The notes: a model not told the origin generated them from the letters alone. 11,294 nt of DNA from Gammaproteobacteria bacterium (GCA_011371465.1 DRQL01000291.1:1-11294), one strand, 5' to 3'; positions 1 through 6,678 are shown, counted from the stretch's first letter. Translations and numbers: made by a program.

Positions 1-171
1 AAAAAATTCTTAAATAACCCGCCTAAAGGAACATTAACAAAAACAAATAGCAGGGGAGATACACTCAGATACGATCCAAACACGAACACCTTTGGCGTAC
101 TAAGTAAGGATGGTGCGCCAAGGACAATGTTCCGTCCGAAAGACGGGATAGATTATTGGAATCGGCAGTAG
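1..171 (+). CDS. C-terminal end of a polymorphic toxin (CdiA/Rhs-type nuclease tail), partial
   Basis: Frame 1 is open from the window edge to TAG at 169-171, giving 56 residues of a gene whose start lies outside the window. The tail contains GDTLRYDP (about residues 20-27), then FGVLSKDG, then RTMFRPKDG and a terminal DYWNRQ. This pattern of short beta strands (GD-LRY-P, FGV-DG, RT-F-P, G-YW) is the hallmark of C-terminal toxin domains of CdiA/Rhs proteins that I associate with the BECR-fold RNase group (the CdiA_C tRNase-like family). That assignment is from recognition, not a search. A likely immunity gene follows after 10 bp, the normal order for such toxins. Base composition is AT-richer than the core genes. 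The toxin carrier, its secretion route and the catalytic residues cannot be seen here. Confidence 0.72.
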   Translation, partial: KKFLNNPPKGTLTKTNSRGDTLRYDPNTNTFGVLSKDGAPRTMFRPKDGIDYWNRQ

Positions 172-181
172 GGGCGTAGAG

Positions 182-427
182 ATGAGTTACGCATGTCCTT
201 GTTGTAGTTATCTGACGTTCGATGAAGAGCCGCCCGGTACTTTCGAAATATGTCCTGTTTGTGGGTGGGAGGATGACGAGGTTCAATTCCGTGATCCTAG
301 CTATGAGGGTGGTGCTAACTCAGTCAGTCTTGATCAAGCCAGAAAGAATTATTCAGCTATTGGCGCTATTGATAAAGAAAGTCTCGATTCTGTTCGTAAG
401 CCACTGCCAGAAGAAATTCCAGCTTAG
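182..427 (+). CDS. CPCC-family cysteine-rich protein, probable immunity protein of the adjacent toxin
   Basis: An 81-residue protein with two cysteine knuckles, CPCC at residues 5-8 and CPVC at 24-27, followed by GWEDD. This is the signature of the cysteine-rich CPCC family, small proteins expected to bind one zinc ion in a ribbon fold. The C-terminal half (SLDQARKNY and on) looks helical and acidic, suitable for docking on a basic nuclease. ATG at 182 is preceded by AGGGG at 170-174 with a 7-nt spacer, which overlaps the toxin stop codon, so the two genes are translationally close. CPCC proteins often lie directly downstream of Rhs/CdiA toxins, and the position supports an immunity role. Neutralisation of this toxin is inferred. 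A hairpin terminator follows 5 bp after the stop. Confidence 0.75.
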   Translation: MSYACPCCSYLTFDEEPPGTFEICPVCGWEDDEVQFRDPSYEGGANSVSLDQARKNYSAIGAIDKESLDSVRKPLPEEIPA

Positions 428-432
428 TAAAA

Positions 433-461
433 CAAAAGCCCGCTGACGCGGGGCTTTGTTG
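433..461 (+). terminator. Intrinsic terminator of the toxin-immunity pair
   Basis: AAAGCCCGC (435-443) pairs with GCGGGGCTTT around a TGAC loop, with one bulged G. A short T-rich tail (TTTGTTGT) follows. It starts 5 bp after the CPCC gene stop. The tail is not a clean U-run, so termination may be partial. Confidence 0.65.
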
Positions 462-467
462 TCTCCG

Positions 468-498
468 GAGTATTTGGGGTGAGTATTTGGGGTCAGAG
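468..498. repeat. Direct repeat GAGTATTTGGGGTCAGAG, one partial and one full copy
   Basis: A 13-bp partial copy (468-480, GAGTATTTGGGGT) is followed immediately by a full 18-bp copy (481-498). The same unit recurs at 840-858, 859-877 and, slightly changed, at 1172-1190. The palindrome CTCCGGAG (463-470) overlaps the left edge. The full copy is in frame with the remnant that follows, reading EYLGSE. Confidence 0.85.
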
Positions 499-585
499 GA
501 GCTTGGTAGTGACAAGGCTCATGGGCAGAGGCAAGCAGCGGAGCAGCAACTGATAAAAAGTATTGATAAACACCTAAGCAATTAG
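499..585 (+). pseudogene. Stranded C-terminal remnant of a second toxin-like protein
   Basis: From the end of the repeat at 498, an open frame runs to TAG at 583-585 and encodes 28 residues beginning ELGSDKAHGQRQAAEQQ and ending KHLSN. It has no start codon or ribosome site of its own and is fused in frame to the repeat (EYLGSE then ELGSDK). The charged, helical sequence resembles the extreme C terminus of an Rhs/CdiA toxin. It sits just upstream of a small gene with a good ribosome site, the standard toxin-then-immunity order. I read it as a displaced toxin tail left by recombination. The family of the toxin cannot be told from so short a piece, and it could also be chance coding-like sequence. 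Confidence 0.45.
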
Positions 586-607
586 TAATAGGTGGTGCTT
601 GGATCTT

Positions 608-613
608 GGAGGG
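608..613 (+). promoter_or_regulatory. Ribosome binding site deciding the GTG start at 621
   Basis: GGAGGG at 608-613 lies 7 nt before GTG at 621, optimal spacing. No ATG in this frame precedes the conserved-looking N terminus, so GTG is the likely start. Confidence 0.7.
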
Positions 614-620
614 TTTTTAG

Positions 621-860
621 GTGAGCTTAGAAGCGGAAATTAGAGGCTTTTTAGACAAAATTTGTGTGGAAATTGGATTTTGCTTACCGCCAAAGGATAT
701 CGAAATGTTAGCTTCAAGGAAACAATATATCGCCGACGATTTTATTAGGGAAATATTTGAAATCGAGGGGTTGAATCCAGACATGGAGCTAAAGCTGTTC
801 AGGCAAGCAAAAAAAATATTTACCGATATATACGGAAATGAGTATTTGGGGTCAGAGTGA
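621..860 (+). CDS. Small orphan protein, candidate immunity protein
   Basis: 79 residues, starting at GTG 621 with a strong ribosome site. The N-terminal part (EIRGFLDKICVEIGFCLPP, then a DDFIREIFEIEGLNP segment) looks like a compact, mostly helical acidic protein of the kind seen as immunity proteins beside toxin tails. I do not recognise a named family with certainty. The last residues, EYLGSE plus the TGA stop, are supplied by a copy of the direct repeat at 840-858, so the native C terminus may be replaced or shortened. It lies 35 bp after the toxin-like remnant. As an intact immunity gene behind a broken toxin it fits the orphan immunity pattern of rhs/cdi loci. Function is inferred from position only. 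Confidence 0.6.
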   Translation: MSLEAEIRGFLDKICVEIGFCLPPKDIEMLASRKQYIADDFIREIFEIEGLNPDMELKLFRQAKKIFTDIYGNEYLGSE

Positions 861-884
861 GTATTTGGGGTCAGAGTAAAAACA
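840..884. repeat. Two tandem copies of the GAGTATTTGGGGTCAGAG repeat
   Basis: Two exact 19-bp copies stand head to tail (840-858 and 859-877), each GAGTATTTGGGGTCAGAGT. The second is followed by AAAAACA (878-884). The first supplies the end and stop codon of the small gene at 621-860. An 11-bp near-palindrome TGCATCATGCA (885-895) follows directly. Motifs close to GGGGTCAGAGTAAAA are, to my recollection, common near REP-associated (RAYT) transposases in gammaproteobacteria, but no transposase is present here. Confidence 0.85.
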
Positions 885-921
885 TGCATCATGCAGAGGC
901 GTCTGATGGTGGTACAGTTAG

Positions 922-1192
922 GTGTCAGGGGACATGATCAAAAGTCTTCTGCTGATACGCCTGATTGCGTGGACGCTGTGCCTGCTGCTGACTCCGGTCT
1001 GGGGGGGCGGAACGCACGACCTGTTATCACCTCGACTTGCCGGGTTCACCGGTAGCGGCCACCGACAGCCGCGGACAAGTGATCTGGCGCGAGGAGTGCA
1101 GGCCGTATGGGGAACGCACACTCGGGCAGGACCCGGGCACGAGCGCACCCGGGTATACCGACAAAGTGCATGAATATTTAGGGTCAGAGTAA
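922..1192 (+). pseudogene. Decayed rhs relic: signal peptide joined to the last part of an Rhs core, frameshifted
   Basis: Frame 1 from GTG 922 or ATG 934 encodes a signal-peptide-like start (IKSLLLIRLIAWTLCLLLTPVWG). After a run of seven G at 1001-1007, the coding signal continues in frame 2 as ERTTCYHLDLPGSPVAATD, RGQVIWREE and RPYGERTLG. These are classic Rhs/YD-repeat core motifs (YYHLD-LGSPVAATD, WR-YRPYGE). Removing one G would rejoin the two parts as VWGAERTT. Even then, the hundreds of residues expected between signal peptide and last core repeat are missing. The core breaks after GYTDKVH, just where intact Rhs proteins normally continue towards their D-GL-Y--ARYYDP segment, and reads into a repeat copy to end HEYLGSE-stop at 1192. 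It is a deletion relic with a frameshift, not a functional toxin carrier. Confidence 0.75.
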
Positions 1193-1197
1193 AAACA
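1172..1197. repeat. Diverged copy of the direct repeat with its AAAAACA tail
   Basis: GAATATTTAGGGTCAGAGT plus AAAAACA matches the copy at 859-884 at 24 of 26 bases. It supplies the last codons and the TAA stop of the rhs relic. Nothing gene-like is seen between it and the next start at 1255. Confidence 0.8.
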
Positions 1198-1254
1198 CGT
1201 CCACATTGTCGGTTTCATGCGCAATAGTAATGGCTAATGGATGATTGACCAGTT

Positions 1255-2037
1255 ATGACAGGCATGTCCGGGGTACAGCGAGCCGCCGGTTTGCTGACCC
1301 GCTGCGCAGTGCTTTTGACACTGGCCGCCCTATCGATACAGCCTGCGGCTGGCATGGGTGTATATTGGTCGCCCCGCATCGAAGGCACCATCATTGATGC
1401 AATCACTAAAACCCCGGTAGAGGGAGTGATCGTGACGGCCAGTTGGATACAGACCGGGATCACGGGACATGGGCAGTCTACCGTAAAAGTCTCTGAAACA
1501 GTAACGACTGCGAACGGCGGCTATGAATTGCCGGCCTGGGGCCCCAGGGTCTATTCAGGCACGATGGACCGGGACCAACCGGTTATCCGTTTCTTCAAGC
1601 CGGGCTACATCCCCTTGATTATTGATAATAACTCGGCATACCACCCAGGTCTTGAGGACGATACCCAACACAAGATCAAGGTGCCGGCGACACTCAGTGA
1701 CGGAAGTGCCGTCTACTGGCTGTACGAGCCGGAAGAACATCAGGTTAAGTTTGGTAAAAAGAAACATACGTTTATGCTGGAGCCGTTCAAAGGAACGGAT
1801 GCAGAGTATGTGGCGTTGTTAACAACAGACCCTGTAAGTTACGTTGATTCTCTTTCTCACTTAACTAGTGGTCAAGAATGTGAATGGAAAGATATACCAA
1901 GGACATTGGTTGCTTTGCACAAGCTGAGAGCTGCCCTAGAAGCAAAAAATGTATTCCCAGGCGCTATACCATACGTTTCGGGTGTTGGTAACCAAAAACA
2001 TTGTGGCGATGCAAAAGAATATTTTAAGGAATTTTAG
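1255..2037 (+). CDS. Secreted protein with carboxypeptidase-regulatory-like domain, Rhs-locus associated
   Basis: 260 residues. Residues about 8-33 form a signal peptide: basic start, hydrophobic stretch CAVLLTLAALSIQ, and a likely cut after PAAG near 33. No lipobox is seen. Residues about 42-118 resemble the carboxypeptidase-regulatory/transthyretin-like fold: GTIIDAITKTPVEGVIVTA, a TTANGGYELP turn and an IRFFKPGY edge strand. The rest is unassigned and contains two cysteines late in the protein (in GQECEW and KHCGD). Proteins of this kind occur at the ends of rhs loci, where their role is unclear; export and a binding or accessory role are inferred. The start could also be ATG 1264, and no strong ribosome site is visible for either. 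The 3' third is AT-richer than the 5' part. It converges on bioA with only 2 bp between stop codons. Confidence 0.7.
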   Translation: MTGMSGVQRAAGLLTRCAVLLTLAALSIQPAAGMGVYWSPRIEGTIIDAITKTPVEGVIVTASWIQTGITGHGQSTVKVSETVTTANGGYELPAWGPRVYSGTMDRDQPVIRFFKPGYIPLIIDNNSAYHPGLEDDTQHKIKVPATLSDGSAVYWLYEPEEHQVKFGKKKHTFMLEPFKGTDAEYVALLTTDPVSYVDSLSHLTSGQECEWKDIPRTLVALHKLRAALEAKNVFPGAIPYVSGVGNQKHCGDAKEYFKEF

Positions 2038-2039
2038 AC

Positions 2040-3341
2040 TTACCAAATGAGGAACTGTTGCGCCTGAGAAAGAGAGGTGGCCACAGCATGTGTGAGTTTG
2101 GCCAACTCTTCATCGCTGATGATATAAGGCGGCATCAGGTACACCAGTTTCCCAAACGGGCGCACCCATACACCGGCGTCGACAAAAGCCCGGGTGATGC
2201 TGTTCATATCCACGGCCTGCTTCATCTCAACCACGCCGATGGCGCCCAGTACGCGCACGTCTGCTACTGAAGCGGATGCCCGGCAGGGTGCGAGTCCCTG
2301 TTGCAGTCCCCGTTCGATACGGCGGATGTTTTCCTGCCAGGGGGATTCCAGCAATAAACGAAGGCTGGTCAGTGCGGCGGTGCAGGCCAGCGGGTTGGCC
2401 ATGAAGGTGGGGCCGTGCATGAACACGCCGGGGTCTCCCTGGTCGATGGTGTCGGCTACCGCCCGGCTGGTCAGGGTGGCGGCCAGGGTGAGGTAACCGC
2501 CGGTCAGCGCTTTACCGATGCACAGGATATCCGGTGCGACGCCGGCGTGTTCGCAGGCAAACAGTTTGCCGGTGCGGCCGAAGCCGGTGGCGATTTCGTC
2601 CAGGATCAGCAGCACATCGTAATGATCGCAGAGCGCGCGCGCCTGCTGCAGGTATTCGGCAGAGTAGAACCACATGCCGCCGGCGCCCTGCACAATCGGT
2701 TCCATAATAACGGCGGCGGTGTGTCCGGCATGTTGTTCCAGTGCCTGAGCGAGTGGCGCAATGTCCGCGTCGCTGCAGGCTTCGCCAAAGCGGCAGCGCG
2801 GCTGGTCGACAAATACATTTTTCGCCAGTGTGTCACTGAACAGGCTGTGCATGCCGGTGTCGGGGTCACTGACCGACATGGCGCCGAAGGTATCGCCGTG
2901 GTAGCCGCAGCGCAGGCTGATGAACCTGCTTCGCTGCGGCCGGCCCCTGGCGTGCCAGTACTGGATGGCCATTTTTAACGCCACTTCGACGGCAACGGAA
3001 CCGGAATCGGAGTAGAAAACACAGTCCAGGCTGGCGGGCGTTATCGCAAGCAGCTGCCGGGTCAGTTCAATGGCCGGATCATGGGTCAGCCCGCCGAACA
3101 TCACGTGGGATACGTTGCGAATCTGGTTTTCCAGTGCCGCGTTCATGACCGGGTGGTTGTAACCGTGGATCACGGACCACCAGGACGACATGCCGTCGAT
3201 CAGTTCACGACCGTCGGCCAGTTTCAGGCGTACGCCGTGCGCGGATTCCACCACGAACACCGGCGCGTCGGAGTGCATGGCGCTGTAGGGGTGCCAGATG
3301 TGTTCGCGGTCAGTATCTTCGCTGGACTCGGGGGTGTTCAA
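2040..3341 (-). CDS. bioA: Adenosylmethionine-8-amino-7-oxononanoate aminotransferase (DAPA synthase)
   Basis: Transfers the amino group of S-adenosylmethionine to 7-keto-8-aminopelargonate, giving 7,8-diaminopelargonate, the step before BioD in biotin synthesis. It is a cytosolic PLP enzyme of aminotransferase class III. At 433 residues it is close to E. coli BioA. Visible motifs: HIWHPY (14-19), SSWWSVIHGYNHP (52-64), the cofactor-stacking GYHGD (146-150), LDEIATGFGRTG with the PLP-nitrogen Asp248, and GKALTGG with the Schiff-base Lys277. HGPTFMANPLAC (309-320) is also typical. The start is TTG at 3341, whose last two bases are part of the upstream TGA (TTGA overlap). No ATG or GTG lies before the conserved HIWHPY block, so coupled translation from TTG is likely. 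It is the last gene of a carboxylase operon; no terminator is visible before the converging neighbour. Confidence 0.95.
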   Translation of the reverse strand: MNTPESSEDTDREHIWHPYSAMHSDAPVFVVESAHGVRLKLADGRELIDGMSSWWSVIHGYNHPVMNAALENQIRNVSHVMFGGLTHDPAIELTRQLLAITPASLDCVFYSDSGSVAVEVALKMAIQYWHARGRPQRSRFISLRCGYHGDTFGAMSVSDPDTGMHSLFSDTLAKNVFVDQPRCRFGEACSDADIAPLAQALEQHAGHTAAVIMEPIVQGAGGMWFYSAEYLQQARALCDHYDVLLILDEIATGFGRTGKLFACEHAGVAPDILCIGKALTGGYLTLAATLTSRAVADTIDQGDPGVFMHGPTFMANPLACTAALTSLRLLLESPWQENIRRIERGLQQGLAPCRASASVADVRVLGAIGVVEMKQAVDMNSITRAFVDAGVWVRPFGKLVYLMPPYIISDEELAKLTHAVATSLSQAQQFLIW

Positions 3342-5176
3342 GCGGATATTTCGATCAGCGTTTCGTCCGGGTTGACGCTGTCGCCTTTGGCGACGTGTAT
3401 GGCGGCCACGCTACCGGCGATCGGCGCCTGGATTTCGGTTTCCATTTTCATGGCCTCGGTCACCAGTAGCGGGTCGCCGGCCTGTACGCTGGCGCCGACC
3501 TCGACCAGTACGTCAATGACAGTACCCGGCATGGTGGTGGATACATCGCCGGGTTTGCCGGGCCGGGGGCGTTTGCTGCCGCTGCGCGCACCGCCCTCGC
3601 TGTCACCGTCTTCCAGTTCCGACAGCGTTTCGATCATGATTTCCTCGGGCACGCCGTCCACGGTCATGTAGAAGGGGCGGTCACCCTGGCTGCGGTGCCC
3701 GATGCCGGTGATGTGGATGTGGTGGGTCTCACCGTGCAGAGTGACATTGAATTCGGTGGGTTTTTTCGAGCTGTCTGCGCCGCCTGCCGGCATGGGTTCC
3801 AGTGGCTCGGGGACCAGGGTGCCGGCAGCACGCTGTTCGAGGAATTCCCGGCCGATGTCCGGGAACATGGCGAAAATCAGGATGTCCTCGTCGCTGCCGG
3901 CCAGTTCCCCGATTTCCTCGCGCAGGTTGTCCATTTCGTCGTCCAGCAGATCGGCCGGGCGTACCTCGATGACGTCTTCGTTGCCGATGGCCTGCTGACG
4001 GATCAGGCTGTTGATCGGACCCGGCGCGCGGCCGTAGCGGCCCTGCAGGTACAGTTTTACCTCGTTGCCGATAGACTTGTAACGTTCGCCGGTCAGCACG
4101 TTCACCACCGCCTGTGCGCCGACGATCTGTGACGACGGCGTGACCAGGGGCGGGAAACCCAGGTCCTCGCGCACGCGCGGGATCTCGTTCAGCACGTCTT
4201 CAATATGGTTCAGCACGCCCTGTTCACGCAACTGGGTATACAGGTTGGAGATCATGCCGCCCGGTACCTGGTAGACCTGCACGCGGGTATCCAGCCCGGT
4301 CATCTCGCTTTCGAACTGGTGGTACTTCTTGCGCACTTCCCGGAAGTAGAAGCCGATGTTCTGCAGATCTTTCAGGTCGAGCCCGGTGTCGTATTCCGTG
4401 CCCGCCAGTGCGGCCACCATGCTTTCGGTCGGCGGGTGGGAGGCGCCGCCGGAGAAAGACGAGATACAGGTATCGATGTGCCGGCAGCCGTTCTCGATGG
4501 CTTTCAGCTGGCACATTTCCGCGGTCCCGGCGGTGGCGTGACCGTGCAGGTGAACGGGCAGGTCGATGGCCTTCCCGAGTTCGGCGAACAGTTCCGCGGT
4601 GACCATCGGTGTCAGCAGGCCGGCCATGTCTTTTACGGCGATGCTGTCGCAACCCATGTCCACCAGCTGTTTGGCCATGTCGGTAAACTGCGCAATGCTG
4701 TGCACCGGGCTGATGGTGTAGCAGATGGTTCCCTGGGCGTGCTTGCCGGATTCCTTTACCGCGGCGATGGAGGTTTCCATGTTGCGCACGTCGTTCAGGG
4801 CATCGAAGATGCGGAATACGTCGATGCCGTTCTCGGCGGACTTGTGCACAAAAGCGCGTACCACATCGTCCGAGTAGTGGCGGTAGCCCAGCAGGTTCTG
4901 GCCGCGCAGCAGCATCTGCAGGCGTGTATTGGGCAGCGCCTCGCGCAGTTTGCGCAGGCGCTCCCAGGGATCTTCCTTGAGAAAACGTATGCAGGCATCA
5001 AAGGTCGCGCCGCCCCAGACTTCGAGCGACCAGTAGCCGATTTTGTCCAGCCATTCGCAGATGGGCAACATGTCGTCGGTGCGCATGCGGGTTGCGATCA
5101 GTGACTGGTGCCCGTCGCGCAGTACAACGTCGGTGATGTGGACCTGGCTGGACATATCCTGTTCCTGTTGTTCCAT
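3338..5176 (-). CDS. pycB: Biotin-dependent carboxyltransferase subunit, PycB/OadA type
   Basis: 612 residues carrying two domains. Residues about 12-290 are the carboxyltransferase TIM barrel: LRDGHQS with metal ligand Asp21, VKDMAG with the expected carbamylated Lys182, and HLHGH with ligands His209 and His211. The PYC/OADA conserved region follows (YQVPGGM). The C terminus, about 540-612, is a biotinyl domain with EAMKM and biotin-accepting Lys577. A linker of low complexity (SEGGARSGSKRPRPGKPGD) joins them. With the biotin carboxylase encoded 3 bp upstream, it most likely forms a two-subunit pyruvate carboxylase (pyruvate + bicarbonate + ATP to oxaloacetate). The same protein type is the alpha subunit of sodium-pumping oxaloacetate decarboxylase (OadA), but no beta or gamma subunit gene is present here. 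Start may be Met1 or Met8; Met8 has AGGA motifs upstream. Confidence 0.9.
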   Translation of the reverse strand: MEQQEQDMSSQVHITDVVLRDGHQSLIATRMRTDDMLPICEWLDKIGYWSLEVWGGATFDACIRFLKEDPWERLRKLREALPNTRLQMLLRGQNLLGYRHYSDDVVRAFVHKSAENGIDVFRIFDALNDVRNMETSIAAVKESGKHAQGTICYTISPVHSIAQFTDMAKQLVDMGCDSIAVKDMAGLLTPMVTAELFAELGKAIDLPVHLHGHATAGTAEMCQLKAIENGCRHIDTCISSFSGGASHPPTESMVAALAGTEYDTGLDLKDLQNIGFYFREVRKKYHQFESEMTGLDTRVQVYQVPGGMISNLYTQLREQGVLNHIEDVLNEIPRVREDLGFPPLVTPSSQIVGAQAVVNVLTGERYKSIGNEVKLYLQGRYGRAPGPINSLIRQQAIGNEDVIEVRPADLLDDEMDNLREEIGELAGSDEDILIFAMFPDIGREFLEQRAAGTLVPEPLEPMPAGGADSSKKPTEFNVTLHGETHHIHITGIGHRSQGDRPFYMTVDGVPEEIMIETLSELEDGDSEGGARSGSKRPRPGKPGDVSTTMPGTVIDVLVEVGASVQAGDPLLVTEAMKMETEIQAPIAGSVAAIHVAKGDSVNPDETLIEISA

Positions 5177-5179
5177 GAA

Positions 5180-6598
5180 TCAGTACCCGGCGTTGGCGGC
5201 CACGGCCGCGGCGACGACCGCCGCCAGTTCACGCGTCGGTCGGCTGGTGCGGTAGTGCACCAGGTACGGGTGGTCGGCGACAAACCCGGTATCGAACCGC
5301 CCGGCGCGAAACGTATCCACCTCCAGCACCTCGAGGTAGTAGGGGATGGTGGTCTTGACGCCGTAGACGCCGGTATCGTGCAGGGCGCGCCGGGCGCGGT
5401 TCAGCAGTTCGTCCCAGTTGAGCGCCCATACGGTGATCTTCGCACACATGGAGTCGTAATAGGGCGGGATGGTATACCCCGTGTAGATGGCGGCGTCGGT
5501 GCGCACGCCGGGCCCGCCCGGGGCGAAGTAGCGGGTGATGCGCCCGAAACTGGGCAGGAAATCATTTTTGGGGTCTTCGGCATTGACACGGAACTGCATG
5601 GCGAAGCCGCGTCGCTGGATTTCGTCCTGCCGGAACGACAGTGGCTGGCCGTCGGCAATGCGGATCTGCTCGGCGACGATATCGATCCCCGTAATGCTTT
5701 CCGTCACGGTGTGCTCGACCTGCAGGCGGGTATTCATTTCCATGAAGTAGAAATTTTCGTCAGCGTCCATCAGGAATTCGACCGTGCCGGCGTTCTGGTA
5801 GCCCACGGATTGCGCCGCCTTTATGGCGTAGTCACCGAGCAGGGTGCGCTGCTCCTCGCTGAGCTGGGGGGAGGGCGCGATTTCGATCAGTTTCTGGTGG
5901 CGACGCTGGATGGAACAGTCGCGTTCGAACAGGTGCACCACGTTGCCGTGGTGGTCGGCGAGCACCTGCACCTCGATGTGGCGCGGCCGGTCGACGCATT
6001 TTTCCAGGAAGATATCGGCAGTGCCGAATGCCTTGCGGGCTTCCGACAGCACCCGTTCGTAATTACGCCGCAGGTGCTTTTCGCTGTCACAACGGCGTAT
6101 TCCCCGGCCGCCGCCGCCCGAAGTGGCCTTGAGCATAATGGGGTAGCCGATGTCATCCGCCAGCGCGAGTGCCTCGTCGAGACCGGAAAGGCTGGCGTCG
6201 CTGCCGGGCACCACCGGCACGCCGGCTTCCTGCATGCTGCGCCGGGCCTCGATCTTGTTGCCCATGCGCCGGATGACTTCCGCGTCGGGCCCGATGAATT
6301 TGATACCGCGGCGCGCGCAGATGTGCGCCAGCTGGGGATTTTCGGACAGGAAGCCATAGCCGGGGTGCAGGGCGTCGCAGCCGGTGGCCTTGGCCAGGTT
6401 GACGATGCGGTGGGCATTCAGGTAGCCGGCGACCGGGTCCGGGCCGATGTTGTAGGCCTCGCTGGCTTTCTTGACGTGCAACGCGTGGCGGTCCGCGTCC
6501 GGGTAAATGGCCACCGAATCGATGCCGGCCTCCTGGCAGGCGCGTACGATCCGGACCGCGATTTCCCCCCGGTTGGCGATCAGTATTTTTCGAATCAA
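5180..6598 (-). CDS. pycA: Biotin carboxylase subunit, PycA/AccC type
   Basis: 472 residues of ATP-grasp biotin carboxylase, which carboxylates biotin with ATP and bicarbonate. Motifs: KILIANRGEIAVRI (4-17), HPGYGFLSENP (78-88), MGNKIEAR (112-119), the glycine-rich ATP loop KATSGGGGRGIRR (157-169), RHIEVQVLAD, ERDCSIQRRHQK (225-236) and the catalytic EMNTRLQVEHTVTE (287-300). It lacks a biotinyl domain of its own, as expected for a subunit. The 3-bp gap to the PycB/OadA-type gene, rather than an accB neighbour, makes it the partner in a two-subunit pyruvate carboxylase; it would often be labelled accC by similarity. The start is TTG at 6598. AGGAG (plus-strand 6609-6613) lies 10 nt upstream, and the protein begins exactly at the family N terminus, so TTG is preferred. 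It is the first gene of the minus-strand operon. Confidence 0.92.
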   Translation of the reverse strand: MIRKILIANRGEIAVRIVRACQEAGIDSVAIYPDADRHALHVKKASEAYNIGPDPVAGYLNAHRIVNLAKATGCDALHPGYGFLSENPQLAHICARRGIKFIGPDAEVIRRMGNKIEARRSMQEAGVPVVPGSDASLSGLDEALALADDIGYPIMLKATSGGGGRGIRRCDSEKHLRRNYERVLSEARKAFGTADIFLEKCVDRPRHIEVQVLADHHGNVVHLFERDCSIQRRHQKLIEIAPSPQLSEEQRTLLGDYAIKAAQSVGYQNAGTVEFLMDADENFYFMEMNTRLQVEHTVTESITGIDIVAEQIRIADGQPLSFRQDEIQRRGFAMQFRVNAEDPKNDFLPSFGRITRYFAPGGPGVRTDAAIYTGYTIPPYYDSMCAKITVWALNWDELLNRARRALHDTGVYGVKTTIPYYLEVLEVDTFRAGRFDTGFVADHPYLVHYRTSRPTRELAAVVAAAVAANAGY

Positions 6599-6624
6599 GG
6601 CTACCCGTCTCCTGTCAGCGTCCC

Positions 6625-6659
6625 TTCCAGCATAGCGGCATACCGGGGGGTAGCTGGAA
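6625..6659 (-). other. Weak stem-loop in the probable pycA 5' leader
   Basis: TTCCAGC (6625-6631) and GCTGGAA (6653-6659) can pair over 7 bp, with a small inner CGG-CATA-CCG hairpin. If the minus-strand promoter proposed at 6679-6707 is right, this lies in the roughly 70-nt leader. It has no U-run. Functional meaning is unknown. Confidence 0.3.
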
Positions 6660-6678
6660 AGCGCCTGAAGAGCTTGTT

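Noticed and set aside
222..446. A second gene overlapping the CPCC gene in another frame
   Set aside because: The CPCC frame has clear zinc knuckles and a ribosome site; the overlapping frame has neither.
617..892. A 91-codon minus-strand open frame over the small gene at 621-860
   Set aside because: The plus-strand gene has a well-placed ribosome site and a plausible protein; the minus frame includes the repeat copies and has no such support.
468..1197. CRISPR array
   Set aside because: Repeats are adjacent or hundreds of bases apart, with coding fragments between them and no regular spacers.
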